A DNA stretch of 64,000 nt from assembly GCA_964610155.1 (NCBI GenBank), contig CAZSUY010000008.1:1-64000 (forward strand), written 5' to 3'. Position 1 is the stretch's first letter. Every line of letters begins with the position of its first letter. The DNA is from JAFGBM01 sp964610155. Its GTDB lineage: Bacteria > Actinomycetota > Actinomycetes > Actinomycetales > Demequinaceae. Position numbers and translations under genes: made by a program. Positions 1-6,987 of this stretch are shown here, piece by piece. The notes beneath the pieces were generated by a model, which saw only the letters and a program-made list of their open reading frames with translations, ran no database searches and had not been told where the DNA came from.

Positions 1-33
1 AGGGGCTGCCCCGAGTCTGATTGACTCTCGGGT

Positions 34-117
34 CTAGGCCGCCAGTTCGACGATTGGCTTCATGATGGTCTCGTATTCGATGGGGGTCAACCGGCCGAGG
101 GCTGCTCGCTGGACAAC
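34..117 (-). pseudogene. IS3-family transposase, 3' remnant
   Basis: Read on the minus strand, the segment encodes only the last 27 or so residues of an integrase-type transposase, including ALGRLTPIEYETIM and ending in VELAA before a TAG at 36-34. This resembles the conserved tail after the catalytic Glu in IS3-family OrfB proteins (pattern R-x-H-x-A-L-G-x-x-T-P-x-E-Y-E). Upstream in the same frame a TGA at 120-118 stops the reading frame, so the rest of the gene is gone. It marks an old insertion whose body was lost next to the helix-turn-helix/nucleotidyltransferase pair. Family assignment is from motif memory, not a search. Confidence 0.6.
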
Positions 118-128
118 TCAAACCACCG

Positions 129-150
129 TGATATAAGGTTGCTTATATCA
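129..150 (+). promoter_or_regulatory. Perfect inverted repeat overlapping a start codon (operator/promoter)
   Basis: TGATATAAG (129-137) and CTTATATCA (142-150) are perfect 9-bp inverted arms around a 4-nt spacer. The last A of the right arm is the A of the ATG at 150. The AT-rich arms contain TATAAG and TTATAT, both acceptable -10 hexamers, so operator and promoter coincide. A dimeric repressor bound here would block transcription and initiation of the gene pair; the HTH protein encoded directly downstream is the obvious candidate. The symmetry is seen; autoregulation is inference. Confidence 0.7.
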
Positions 151-725
151 TGACGACCTCGACGCTCGTCCTCCTGCGCGAACTGGTCGACCAGTCTCGT
201 GTCGTCGAGGCGCGTCTCGGGAACTCGGTCGCCGAAGCCATCCTCGACGGTACCTCTCAAGTTGATGTTGCCCAGGCGCTCGGCGTATCGCAGTCAGCCG
301 TCTCACAAATGCTGAGTCGTCGCCGCGAACGCACCATCGGCCCGTACTGGACCATCCCGGTCCTTGCCAATCACCTCAGGGCGAACCGCGGCATGTCCAG
401 CCATGGGGTCATCCGTGCATGCGCGCAATTTGTCGAGGATTACAGGCGCATCAGTAACCCGGTAGATCGCGAAGTTGCACTGGGCGCTCCTGAACCCACT
501 GGCGAACAGAGGCTTGACTGCCTCATCGCCGGGCTGTCCGACTACGAGGCTCGCCGCTCAGGGCTGGAAACCCCATCGTGGACGGTGAGTGATCGGTACA
601 TCCTGTTCCCATCGTGGTTCATTGTGCCAAGCGACGGGCTGAAGGCGTGGGTCATGCAGGTATCGCCGCCAGAGTTCACTTGTCGGGGAGTGTTCCTCGA
701 TCCGAGGGATTTGGAGTCCGTTTGA
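150..725 (+). CDS. Helix-turn-helix protein, probable antitoxin or autorepressor
   Basis: A 191-residue protein with a DNA-binding helix-turn-helix at about residues 36-58 (VDVAQALGVSQSAVSQMLSRR), of the kind found in Xre-like or sigma-region-4-like repressors. The remaining two thirds match no family I recognise. Its stop codon (TGA 723-725) shares a base with the ATG of the nucleotidyltransferase gene, so the two are translationally coupled. The start lies inside a perfect inverted repeat, suggesting autoregulation. The gene order (DNA-binding protein first, nucleotidyltransferase-fold protein second) is that of many toxin-antitoxin modules. Function is inferred from context and the HTH only. 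Confidence 0.6.
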   Translation: MTTSTLVLLRELVDQSRVVEARLGNSVAEAILDGTSQVDVAQALGVSQSAVSQMLSRRRERTIGPYWTIPVLANHLRANRGMSSHGVIRACAQFVEDYRRISNPVDREVALGAPEPTGEQRLDCLIAGLSDYEARRSGLETPSWTVSDRYILFPSWFIVPSDGLKAWVMQVSPPEFTCRGVFLDPRDLESV

Positions 726-1393
726 TGCGGGAACTCGACAGGGAAGCCATCCTTGACCTTTTCACGGAATTGGGTAGCCGCCTCTGTGAAAAGGGAGTCG
801 AGGCCGAGTTCTACGTCGTTGGCGGCGCAGCGATGCTTCTTGCTTACGGGCGGGAGAAGATGACTCGCGATATCGATGCCATCTTTGAGCCCAAGACAGC
901 GGTGTATGAAGTGGCTAGAACGATGGCCCGAGAGAAAGGGTGGCTGGATCAGGATTGGCTCAACGACGGCGTGAAGGGCTTCATCCGAGGCCCCGACCCA
1001 GGCAAGCCCAAGGTCATCTTCGCCAGCAGCGGGATCTCCATCCAGGTGGCCTCCCCCCAGCGTCTACTAGCCATGAAGGTCGCCGCCGCGCGCATCGAGC
1101 GAGACACAGACGACATCATCACGCTTGCAGCGATTGTGGGCGCACGCTCGGTCGAGGAGGTGCTCGATATCGCCCACGCAGAGTACGGCAACCTCCTTGA
1201 GGCACGCAGCAAGTTCGTGGTTTTGGAAGCACTAGACGGGATTCTTCCCCAACAGAGCGCGACGCCTTCTGGGCTGCCGCGCGTGGGCAAGCCCGGAGGC
1301 AATGGTGTAAAGCTTTGCCGAAAGACGGTGGCGTCCACCAAGATGCCCTGTCTCTTGCGCGCCGAACACGGCGGGCGCTGCCGAAGTCGCTAG
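725..1393 (+). CDS. Nucleotidyltransferase-fold protein (DUF6036-like), candidate toxin-antitoxin partner
   Basis: A 222-residue protein. Residues 31-54 show the minimal nucleotidyltransferase signature: a VVGGAAMLLAYG segment followed by TRDIDAIF, whose D49 and D51 form the metal-binding D-x-D. Residues from about 113 (PQRLLAMKVAAA) and a downstream RDTDDIITL segment match the helical part of AbiEii/DUF6036-type nucleotidyltransferases. Start ATG 725 overlaps the stop of the upstream HTH gene; longer readings in this frame have no support. The last 45 or so residues look atypical and may be an extension through a lost original stop. Members of this superfamily act as toxins (AMP or CMP transfer to proteins or tRNA) or antitoxins; which role applies here cannot be read from sequence. 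Confidence 0.6.
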   Translation: MRELDREAILDLFTELGSRLCEKGVEAEFYVVGGAAMLLAYGREKMTRDIDAIFEPKTAVYEVARTMAREKGWLDQDWLNDGVKGFIRGPDPGKPKVIFASSGISIQVASPQRLLAMKVAAARIERDTDDIITLAAIVGARSVEEVLDIAHAEYGNLLEARSKFVVLEALDGILPQQSATPSGLPRVGKPGGNGVKLCRKTVASTKMPCLLRAEHGGRCRSR

Positions 1394-1817
1394 CTACTGC
1401 CCAAGCACCGCTGGCACGAGAGTCCCTGCCTACTCGCAGTCTTGAGAAGTCGGCAGCCTCCTCTTCGAGAGCCACCAGGTCACGCTCGCCAGCCGCATCG
1501 GGGGACGCAGACCCACCTCGGGCTGTTGCCAGAGACCCATCGGGTGTTGACCGTTGTCGAGGGACGGGACTCCCGTAGCACGGATCTGGTTATCCAGGAC
1601 GTTACCCGCGATGAAGACATTACCGTCTTGAACACCTGGTGTTCGGTAAGGCTTGAACACGTGATGTTCGGTAAGGGATGAGTGGTGCGGGGCATCACCG
1701 CGAGGGGAGTACCGGGGCGTCTCCCCGTAGGGCCAGGCAAGCCGTAGGGCCCGAGAGTAGGATTCGAGAGTGCTACACGCGTGGCACGTGAAGGAATACA
1801 ACACAAAGGAGTGTTCT
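1394..1817. other. Gene-poor stretch between the HTH/nucleotidyltransferase pair and a membrane protein
   Basis: These 424 bases contain only short overlapping open frames on both strands, none with a ribosome binding site or recognisable domain. The stretch includes the paired dyads at 1627-1675. A TAGGAT hexamer near 1759-1764 could be the -10 of the downstream membrane protein gene. It is probably the decayed remainder of an accessory insertion. Confidence 0.5.
1627..1675 (+). repeat. Two direct copies of a 24-bp unit, each carrying a dyad
   Basis: The 24-bp unit at 1627-1650 is repeated at 1652-1675 with three differences. The core of copy 1 is GAACACC-T-GGTGTTC, a perfect 7-bp palindrome. 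Copy 2 keeps only the outer arms GAACA/TGTTC. The 25-bp centre-to-centre spacing and symmetry suggest tandem sites for a dimeric DNA-binding protein or recombinase. No neighbouring gene clearly owns them; the next gene starts at 1818. Confidence 0.65.
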
Positions 1818-2168
1818 ATGAGCAAACTCGCAGCATTCGGCGTCATCGGGGGTGGGTTGATCGCTGTTGCGGCCTTCCTCACGGGGACGGGTCTTAAGTT
1901 CGACGGCGAGGCACTCGGCAACACCTTGCCGCTCGTCCTCTTCGTCGCAGGCATCGCGGTGATCCTGTTCACGCTGGTGGGCATGTCGACCCTCGCCGCC
2001 TATTCCGCTGGCGCCGCCACAGGGCTATTCCTGGTTGAAGTGGTCGACCTTGTTCGCGCCGAGGAGTTCGAGTTCACCGTCAAGATTGTTGTCTTGCTCG
2101 CCGGTGTGGTCCTCGCTCTGCTGTCGACGATCCCAACTTCCAGGGCAGTCAAGGCCAGCGCGGAGTAG
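1818..2168 (+). CDS. Small hypothetical membrane protein
   Basis: A 116-residue protein with no family I recognise. The ATG at 1818 is preceded by AAGGAG (1806-1811) at good spacing, so I use it rather than the upstream in-frame start at 1770. Hydrophobic stretches at about residues 4-24, 37-57, 58-78 and 85-105 suggest three or four membrane segments, with a charged loop (VRAEEFEF) before the last. It stands alone, followed by a strong terminator. It lies at the edge of the accessory region next to the conserved sepH gene. Confidence 0.6.
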   Translation: MSKLAAFGVIGGGLIAVAAFLTGTGLKFDGEALGNTLPLVLFVAGIAVILFTLVGMSTLAAYSAGAATGLFLVEVVDLVRAEEFEFTVKIVVLLAGVVLALLSTIPTSRAVKASAE

Positions 2169-2196
2169 TCTAAAGAAGTCGCACTACATCGACAAT

Positions 2197-2218
2197 GGCC
2201 CCGCTTTCTGGCGGGGTC
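2197..2218. terminator. Hairpin terminator shared by convergent genes
   Basis: GGCCCCGC (2197-2204) pairs with GCGGGGTC (2211-2218) around a 6-nt loop, giving an 8-bp GC-rich stem with one G-T pair. It sits in the 63-bp gap between the stop of the small membrane protein and the stop of the convergent sepH, where a bidirectional terminator is expected. A long T run is absent, which is usual for GC-rich actinobacteria. Confidence 0.65.
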
Positions 2219-2231
2219 ATAGTCGTTGTTC

Positions 2232-3170
2232 CTAGGCCTCGTCGGTGGTGGCACCGAAGACGATCTCATCCCACTTGGGCATCGGGGCGCGTCCCCCACG
2301 GCCTTGGCGCTTGGATGCACTGGGTCGGGCGCGGGGACGGGCGGAGGCCGAGCCCCCAGAGGCGAAGCCCACCTCGGCTTCCCTTAGGTGCATAGGGCCG
2401 AATCCCTCGAACTCCTCATCGTCCTCGCCGAGAGCCTCGCTTACAGCCTCCCTAACTCCACGCTTGGCCTGGAGCTCCTCTAGCAGCCCGTCAGCAGTCT
2501 GAGGGGCTTCTGTGGCCTCCTCAGGATCACCTGGGGCAGCGGGCCGAGGTGCCAATGGCCGAGGCGCGACGGGGCGTCCGACCGGGGCGAGGTGCCGGGG
2601 GCTCACGGGGGAGTCGAGGATGTCGGTCTCGGTCAGCGAGCGTGACTCCGCATCGTCGGCGGTGATCGTCCGGACCTGGTGGTCGAAGGTCCAGACGGCC
2701 TGGACGGTCGCATCTCCCTTGGCGTATGCGAGGGCGACCCTCCAGGGGCTCCCGGCCGCACGCCAGGCGTCCCACGTGACCGAGGCTCCTGGAATTCCGC
2801 GGCTCGCCAGCCGGTCCATCACGAGTTCGCCCAGGATGGGGGAGCTGGGGTCGCGGCCGACGTGGGTGGCCTTGGCGAGTTCGGCTATGAAGGAGCGCTC
2901 GGCGAGGATCGGATCCTCGTACCGCCGGATGCTCTCTAGTGGTACTCCGGAGAGGCGGGAGAGGTCCTCGGAGGTGAAGCCGGCACGGAGACGACGCTGG
3001 ATCTCACGGGGCGGAAGGAAGGGGACGCTGGTGCCGTCGGCGGCCTTCACATGCGTCACCAGGGTTCGCAATTCTTCGGTGACGGGCAGTGAAAACCGCT
3101 CTCCCTCGGCCGTCGCGACGACGAGATTCTGCCCATCGCCATCCGGACCCACGAGCCTCACGTGCGCCAT
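2232..3170 (-). CDS. sepH: Septation protein SepH (DUF3071 family)
   Basis: A 312-residue protein. In SepH proteins the conserved N-terminal DUF3071 region with a helix-turn-helix is followed by a variable tail, and they stimulate FtsZ assembly at the septum. Here the N-terminus (HVRLVGPDGDGQNLVV) and the HTH around residues 68-105 (TSEDLSRLSGVPLESIRRYE, then ERSFIAELAKATHVG) match that pattern. From about residue 195 the protein is rich in Pro, Ala and acidic residues, then ends in a basic stretch (PRARPSASKRQGRGGR). It is divergent from suhB, a neighbourhood typical of Actinomycetes. Confidence 0.85.
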   Translation of the reverse strand: MAHVRLVGPDGDGQNLVVATAEGERFSLPVTEELRTLVTHVKAADGTSVPFLPPREIQRRLRAGFTSEDLSRLSGVPLESIRRYEDPILAERSFIAELAKATHVGRDPSSPILGELVMDRLASRGIPGASVTWDAWRAAGSPWRVALAYAKGDATVQAVWTFDHQVRTITADDAESRSLTETDILDSPVSPRHLAPVGRPVAPRPLAPRPAAPGDPEEATEAPQTADGLLEELQAKRGVREAVSEALGEDDEEFEGFGPMHLREAEVGFASGGSASARPRARPSASKRQGRGGRAPMPKWDEIVFGATTDEA

Positions 3171-3274
3171 GAAGCCAGGGTGTCACGGGAGGGGCTGATA
3201 ACCCGTGAGCCACGCCCTGCCGTTTCGTGGTCGGCCGGACACGGGAGGCAGGGAAAGTGGGGCACGATGGACCC

Positions 3275-4123
3275 ATGAGTCCAGACTCCCCAGATCCTCA
3301 TGAAATCGACCTTTTCGAGGTGGCCCGGACCCTTGCCCTTGAGGCGGGGGAACTGATCGTCACGGCGAGGGAGGGAATCGTCGACGTCACATCGACCAAG
3401 ACGTCCGCTGTCGACATCGTCACGGATGTCGACATCGCGGCCGAGAAACACTTGAGACGGCGCCTCGCCGAACTGCGACCCGACGACGCCGTGCTCGGAG
3501 AGGAAGGGCAGGATACTCCAGGCACATCGGGTGTCACCTGGGTGCTTGATCCCATCGACGGCACCGTCAACTTCCTCTATGGCCTGCCGTCCTATTCGGT
3601 GTCGGTTGCGGCCGTCACGGGGTGCGCCACCCCAGAGGAGTGGACCATCGAAGCCGGAGCGGTCTTCGAGGGAGGGACGCGGTCCCTCTGGACGGCGGCT
3701 CGAGGCCGTGGAGCATGGCTCGACGGCGTGAGGCTTCAGCGAGACCCCGGCCCAGGCCCCGCCCTCTCATCAACCCTGCTAGGCACGGGATTTCAGTACA
3801 TCGCCGAGCGGCGCGCGCTCCAGGGGGCCCTCGTCGCGAAGATGCTCCCTCAGGTGCGAGACATCCGCCGCTTCGGCAGTTGCGCCCTTGACCTTTGTTA
3901 CGTCGCTGCCGGGCGCCTTGACGCCTACTACGAGCATGGACTGAGCCCCTGGGACTTTCCGGCAGCCGTTCTCGTCGCCCAAGAGGCTGGCATTAGGGTC
4001 GAGGGACTCGACGGTTCGCCCCCCAACACCACCCTCACACTTGCCGCACCTCCGGGGACTTTCGAGGCCCTCCACGACGCCCTCAAGGCCGCCGGAGCCG
4101 CCCAACTTTGGGACACGCCCTAG
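3275..4123 (+). CDS. suhB: Inositol monophosphatase family protein
   Basis: A 282-residue Mg-dependent phosphatase of the inositol monophosphatase superfamily. Metal-site motifs are present: GEEG at residues 75-78, WVLDPIDGTVNF at 89-100, and WDFPAAVLVAQEAG near 231-244. It probably hydrolyses inositol-1-phosphate, supplying inositol for the phosphatidylinositol and PIM lipids encoded near 34-37 kb, but related enzymes act on histidinol phosphate or other sugar phosphates. ATG 3275 is chosen because the family's N-terminal helix follows directly. In mycobacteria suhB also lies near the DUF4193 and dut genes. Confidence 0.85.
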   Translation: MSPDSPDPHEIDLFEVARTLALEAGELIVTAREGIVDVTSTKTSAVDIVTDVDIAAEKHLRRRLAELRPDDAVLGEEGQDTPGTSGVTWVLDPIDGTVNFLYGLPSYSVSVAAVTGCATPEEWTIEAGAVFEGGTRSLWTAARGRGAWLDGVRLQRDPGPGPALSSTLLGTGFQYIAERRALQGALVAKMLPQVRDIRRFGSCALDLCYVAAGRLDAYYEHGLSPWDFPAAVLVAQEAGIRVEGLDGSPPNTTLTLAAPPGTFEALHDALKAAGAAQLWDTP

Positions 4124-4154
4124 TTCCGAGTTTTCTTTTCCGTCTTTTTAGGGC
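4117..4154 (+). terminator. Possible T-rich terminator after suhB
   Basis: GCCCTA (4117-4122, overlapping the stop codon) can pair with TAGGGC (4149-4154) across a T-rich loop; T tracts lie at 4131-4139 and 4145-4149. The stretch is strikingly AT-rich for this genome. The stem is short and the loop long, so the call is tentative. Confidence 0.3.
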
Positions 4155-4236
4155 AGAATGCCTGCGCCTGCGGGAACATTTTTCGCTTCCGAGGCATTAC
4201 TACCGTGGCAGGCCCCACCAAGGAGGAACTCGCCAG

Positions 4237-4536
4237 ATGGCAACCGACTACGACGCCCCTCGTAAGACCGACGATGAGATCGCGGCCGATTCCATTGAGG
4301 AGTTGAAAGCCAGACGGGCAGACAAATCTTCAGGTGTCGTGGACCAGGATGAGATCGAGGCAGCGGAGGGATTCGAACTACCCGGCGCGGACCTATCCGG
4401 CGAGGAACTCTCCGTCCGGGTACTTCCCCCTCAGCAGGACGAGTTCACTTGCGCCATTTGCTGTTTGGTCCACCACAGGAGCCAGCTAGCGATGTGGAAG
4501 AAGAACCAACCCATCTGCGCGGACTGCGCATCGTGA
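4237..4536 (+). CDS. DUF4193 domain protein (small zinc-ribbon-like actinobacterial protein)
   Basis: A 99-residue acidic protein starting MATDYDAPRKTDDE, behind AGGAGGA at 4221-4227. The C-terminus carries two Cys pairs (CAIC...C and CADCAS), the arrangement of a small zinc ribbon. This is the DUF4193 family, nearly universal in Actinomycetes, of unknown function; an interaction with RNA polymerase or ribosomes has no support here. It keeps the usual place between suhB and dut. Its last codons and stop (GCATCGTGA) are the beginning of a 20-bp unit repeated four times downstream. Confidence 0.85.
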   Translation: MATDYDAPRKTDDEIAADSIEELKARRADKSSGVVDQDEIEAAEGFELPGADLSGEELSVRVLPPQQDEFTCAICCLVHHRSQLAMWKKNQPICADCAS

Positions 4537-4617
4537 ATCACCGGGCAGCATCGTGAATCACCGGGCAGCATCGTGAATCACCGGGCAGCATCGTGAATCA
4601 CCGGGCAGCATCGTGAA
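4528..4617 (+). repeat. Four tandem copies of a 20-bp unit plus a half copy
   Basis: The unit GCATCGTGAATCACCGGGCA occurs without mismatch at 4528-4547, 4548-4567, 4568-4587 and 4588-4607, followed by a 10-bp partial copy (4608-4617). The first copy contains the end and stop codon of the DUF4193 gene, and the array ends 12 bp before the dut start. Each unit holds GTGA-A-TCAC, a dyad at 4533-4541, 4553-4561, 4573-4581 and 4593-4601, so equivalent half-sites recur every 20 bp, close to two helical turns. Confidence 0.9.
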
Positions 4618-4629
4618 CGGCGATGTGCC

Positions 4630-5079
4630 GTGAAGCCCGTCGATGTCCTGGTTTCCGTTAGCGAGCCGGATGTACCGCTGCCCACCTACTCCCACGCGGG
4701 TGACGCGGGTGCGGACATCACGACGCGCGTCGACGTAACCCTTCAGCCGGGGCAGCGGGCGACTGTCCCCACCGGCCTCAGGATCGCCCTGCCCGCCGGA
4801 TACGTCGCCCTGGTCCACCCGCGGTCGGGGTTGGCGTCCAAGAGCGGTCTCACGATCGTCAATGCCCCCGGAACCGTCGACGCGGGGTATCGGGGAGAGA
4901 TCTCGGTAACGCTTCTCAACACGGACCCCGAAAAGGAGATTAGCCTCGCCAAGGGAGACCGCATCGCGCAATTGGTCATCCAGCGGGTGGAGGCGGCACG
5001 GTTCGTCCAGGTGGAGAGCCTTCCCGGCTCGCACCGGGGCGAGGGCGGATTCGGATCGACCGGAGGAGCCGCCCAATGA
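4630..5079 (+). CDS. dut: Deoxyuridine 5'-triphosphate nucleotidohydrolase (dUTPase)
   Basis: A 149-residue homotrimeric dUTPase that converts dUTP to dUMP and pyrophosphate, keeping uracil out of DNA and feeding thymidylate synthesis. All five family motifs are visible: HAGDAGADI near residue 22, PRSGLASKSG near 64, a NAPGTVDAGYRGEI segment near 78-91, a motif IV GDRIAQLVI near 110, and the C-terminal RGEGGFGSTG arm. Start is GTG 4630 by N-terminal alignment from memory; no good Shine-Dalgarno precedes it, and the upstream 90 bp is a tandem repeat array, so translation or transcription may be unusual. Confidence 0.93.
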   Translation: MKPVDVLVSVSEPDVPLPTYSHAGDAGADITTRVDVTLQPGQRATVPTGLRIALPAGYVALVHPRSGLASKSGLTIVNAPGTVDAGYRGEISVTLLNTDPEKEISLAKGDRIAQLVIQRVEAARFVQVESLPGSHRGEGGFGSTGGAAQ

Positions 5080-5113
5080 ACGACCGGGATAGCGTGAGCG
5101 GCAGGGACGGCGC

Positions 5114-5752
5114 GTGACGCAGACGGGTTGGCAGGCGGTCGGGGGTGAGGTGTTCTCCGCCCGCGATTCGGTCGGGGGAGTGCGGGGACTCATCGAATCA
5201 AGCGCGCCCGGCGTCATCTTCGTGGTTGCCTACCTCGCCTGGGGTGGATACAAGATCCCCACCATCGCGGCAGTAGTCACGGTCGCCCTCATGGTCTTGG
5301 TGAGGCTCCTTGCGCGCCAATCCATCATCCACGCCCTTGGTGGCGTGTTTGGGGTGGTGCTCGGCGCCGTCTGGGCGTGGCGCTTCGCCGACCCGGGGGA
5401 GTACTTCGTCCCTGGCTTCTGGATCAATGGCGCGACCTTTGCCGGCCTCGTCCTCTCCATCGTGGTGGGCTGGCCCGTCGTGGGAGTGGCGGTCGCCCTA
5501 GCCAGGGGGGCGTCGACTGAATGGCGCAGCAATGTCAGGCTCCGGCGGCGGTTCGGCCTTGCCACCGCCATCCTGGTCGCCGTCTTCGCCCTCAAGCTGG
5601 TGGTGCAGCTCCCGCTCTATTGGGCCGGGGAGGTGGCCGCCCTTGGGATCGCCAAACTCGCCATGGGAATCCCCCTGTTCGTCCTGACGGCCTGGGGCAT
5701 CTGGCTCATGGTGCGCGGCGAGGAGCTTCCCGGGCATCCTCGGGAGGAGTGA
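5114..5752 (+). CDS. DUF3159 integral membrane protein
   Basis: A 212-residue membrane protein of the actinobacterial DUF3159 family. After a soluble N-terminus there are five or six hydrophobic segments (for example around residues 34-52, 54-66, 75-92, 104-125, 150-165 and 178-198). A conserved sequence from SARDSVGGVRGLIES to the first segment is typical of the family, whose function is unknown. It starts at GTG 5114, 34 bp after dut, and its TGA overlaps the ATG of the methyltransferase (TGATG), so dut, DUF3159 and the methyltransferase form one operon. Confidence 0.8.
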   Translation: MTQTGWQAVGGEVFSARDSVGGVRGLIESSAPGVIFVVAYLAWGGYKIPTIAAVVTVALMVLVRLLARQSIIHALGGVFGVVLGAVWAWRFADPGEYFVPGFWINGATFAGLVLSIVVGWPVVGVAVALARGASTEWRSNVRLRRRFGLATAILVAVFALKLVVQLPLYWAGEVAALGIAKLAMGIPLFVLTAWGIWLMVRGEELPGHPREE

Positions 5753-6978
5753 TGGAACGTCTGCGGCTTACCATCGGGGCGGTTGCCCATGGCGGCCATT
5801 GCGTCGCTCGGCACGACGGTCGGGTCATCTTCGTTCGGCATACGCTACCCGGCGAGGTGGTCGAGGCCGTGGTCACGGACGGGCGGGAGGGGGACAGGTT
5901 CTGGCGCGCGGATGCCGTTGAGGTGCTGGAGGCGTCTTCTGACCGGGTGCCGAGCGCCTGGCCCGAGGCCGGAGCGGACGGTGTAGGAGGGGGAGAACTG
6001 GCCCATGTCGCGCTTCCCGCCCAGCGGGAGTGGAAGCTGACGGTGCTCAAGGAGGCGTTCGAGCGATTCGCGGGGACGGAGTTCAAAGGAGAGGTGCTGG
6101 TCGCCAAAGGTTCAGATGGGCACGACGATAATGAGCGTGGTGGGCTCCGTTATCGGACGCGCGTGAGTGCGATCGCTGGGGCCGACGGGCGCGCATCGAT
6201 GCGCGTGTTCCGGAGTCACGACTTCCGCCCGCTCACCGCGATGCCCCTCGCAACCGAGGCCGCTGAGGAGGGGCTCCTAAGGACGCGATTTCCAGCCGGA
6301 GGAGAGGTGCTCGTGGTCGACCCGTCCGGGGAGGATGGCGTTAGGGTGCTCGTCGACGGCCTGCCCTGGCGAACGAGTGGTGTGGATCGCCGGTCGAATG
6401 CTCCGACGCACGTCAGAGAAGTGGTCCGGGTTGGGGACACGGATCACCGGTATCGGGTGGCTGCCGCGGGCTTCTGGCAGGTTCACCGCGATGCCCCGGC
6501 CATCCTTGTCGGTGAGATTCTGGCCCGGTGTGGGGACGCCGCCCGGGTTCTTGACCTGTACGCGGGATCGGGACTGTTCACCGTGCCCCTCGCCGCGGGT
6601 GGCCGCGAGGTCACATCGGTCGAATCCGACGAGGCAGCGGTCAAGGACTCCCTCCGGAACCTCCATGCTCACCCGTCGGCGACCGTAGTCCGGGGCGATG
6701 TGCGCGAGACCCTAGGTTCGGGCCTCGGCCGGTTTGATGCCGTCGTCCTTGACCCTCCCCGGTCCGGTGCCGGGGCCGCGACCCTCGAGGCCCTCACCGA
6801 TCTTGCCCCCGCGACGATCGTCTATGTGGCCTGCGACCCAGTTGCGCTCGCCCGGGATGTGGCTACTCTGCGTGATCTCGGCTACGACCCTGGATACGAA
6901 GCAGGCGACGTCACAGCCTGGGACCTGTTCCCCATGACCCATCACCTCGAGGCGATCGCGACGTTTCGGAGGCGGTAG
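5752..6978 (+). CDS. TRAM-domain class I SAM-dependent RNA methyltransferase (TrmA/RlmCD type)
   Basis: A 408-residue protein with an N-terminal TRAM RNA-binding domain (about 1-60) and a C-terminal Rossmann methyltransferase domain. The SAM loop LDLYAGSGLFTVPLA lies near residue 264, DPPRSGAG near 335, and the catalytic Cys of the m5U family near 360 (YVACDP). These enzymes make 5-methyluridine in tRNA or 23S rRNA. The exact target cannot be read from sequence. I see no obvious 4Fe-4S cysteine set of the RlmD type. ATG 5752 overlaps the previous stop. Mycobacterial homologues lie close to the DUF3159 and dut genes. Confidence 0.85.
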   Translation: MERLRLTIGAVAHGGHCVARHDGRVIFVRHTLPGEVVEAVVTDGREGDRFWRADAVEVLEASSDRVPSAWPEAGADGVGGGELAHVALPAQREWKLTVLKEAFERFAGTEFKGEVLVAKGSDGHDDNERGGLRYRTRVSAIAGADGRASMRVFRSHDFRPLTAMPLATEAAEEGLLRTRFPAGGEVLVVDPSGEDGVRVLVDGLPWRTSGVDRRSNAPTHVREVVRVGDTDHRYRVAAAGFWQVHRDAPAILVGEILARCGDAARVLDLYAGSGLFTVPLAAGGREVTSVESDEAAVKDSLRNLHAHPSATVVRGDVRETLGSGLGRFDAVVLDPPRSGAGAATLEALTDLAPATIVYVACDPVALARDVATLRDLGYDPGYEAGDVTAWDLFPMTHHLEAIATFRRR

Positions 6979-6987
6979 GCGGTCGGC

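Noticed and set aside
1627..1675. LexA (SOS) boxes
   Set aside because: The GAAC and GTTC half-sites are 7 bp apart rather than the 4 bp of actinobacterial SOS boxes.
1442..1681. A 79-codon open frame across the gene-poor region, with a faint resemblance to a transposase C-terminus
   Set aside because: No start signal, no convincing motif, and equally long frames exist on the other strand; the resemblance is too weak to report as a gene.
4528..4617. CRISPR array
   Set aside because: The units are directly contiguous with no spacers and no cas genes are nearby.
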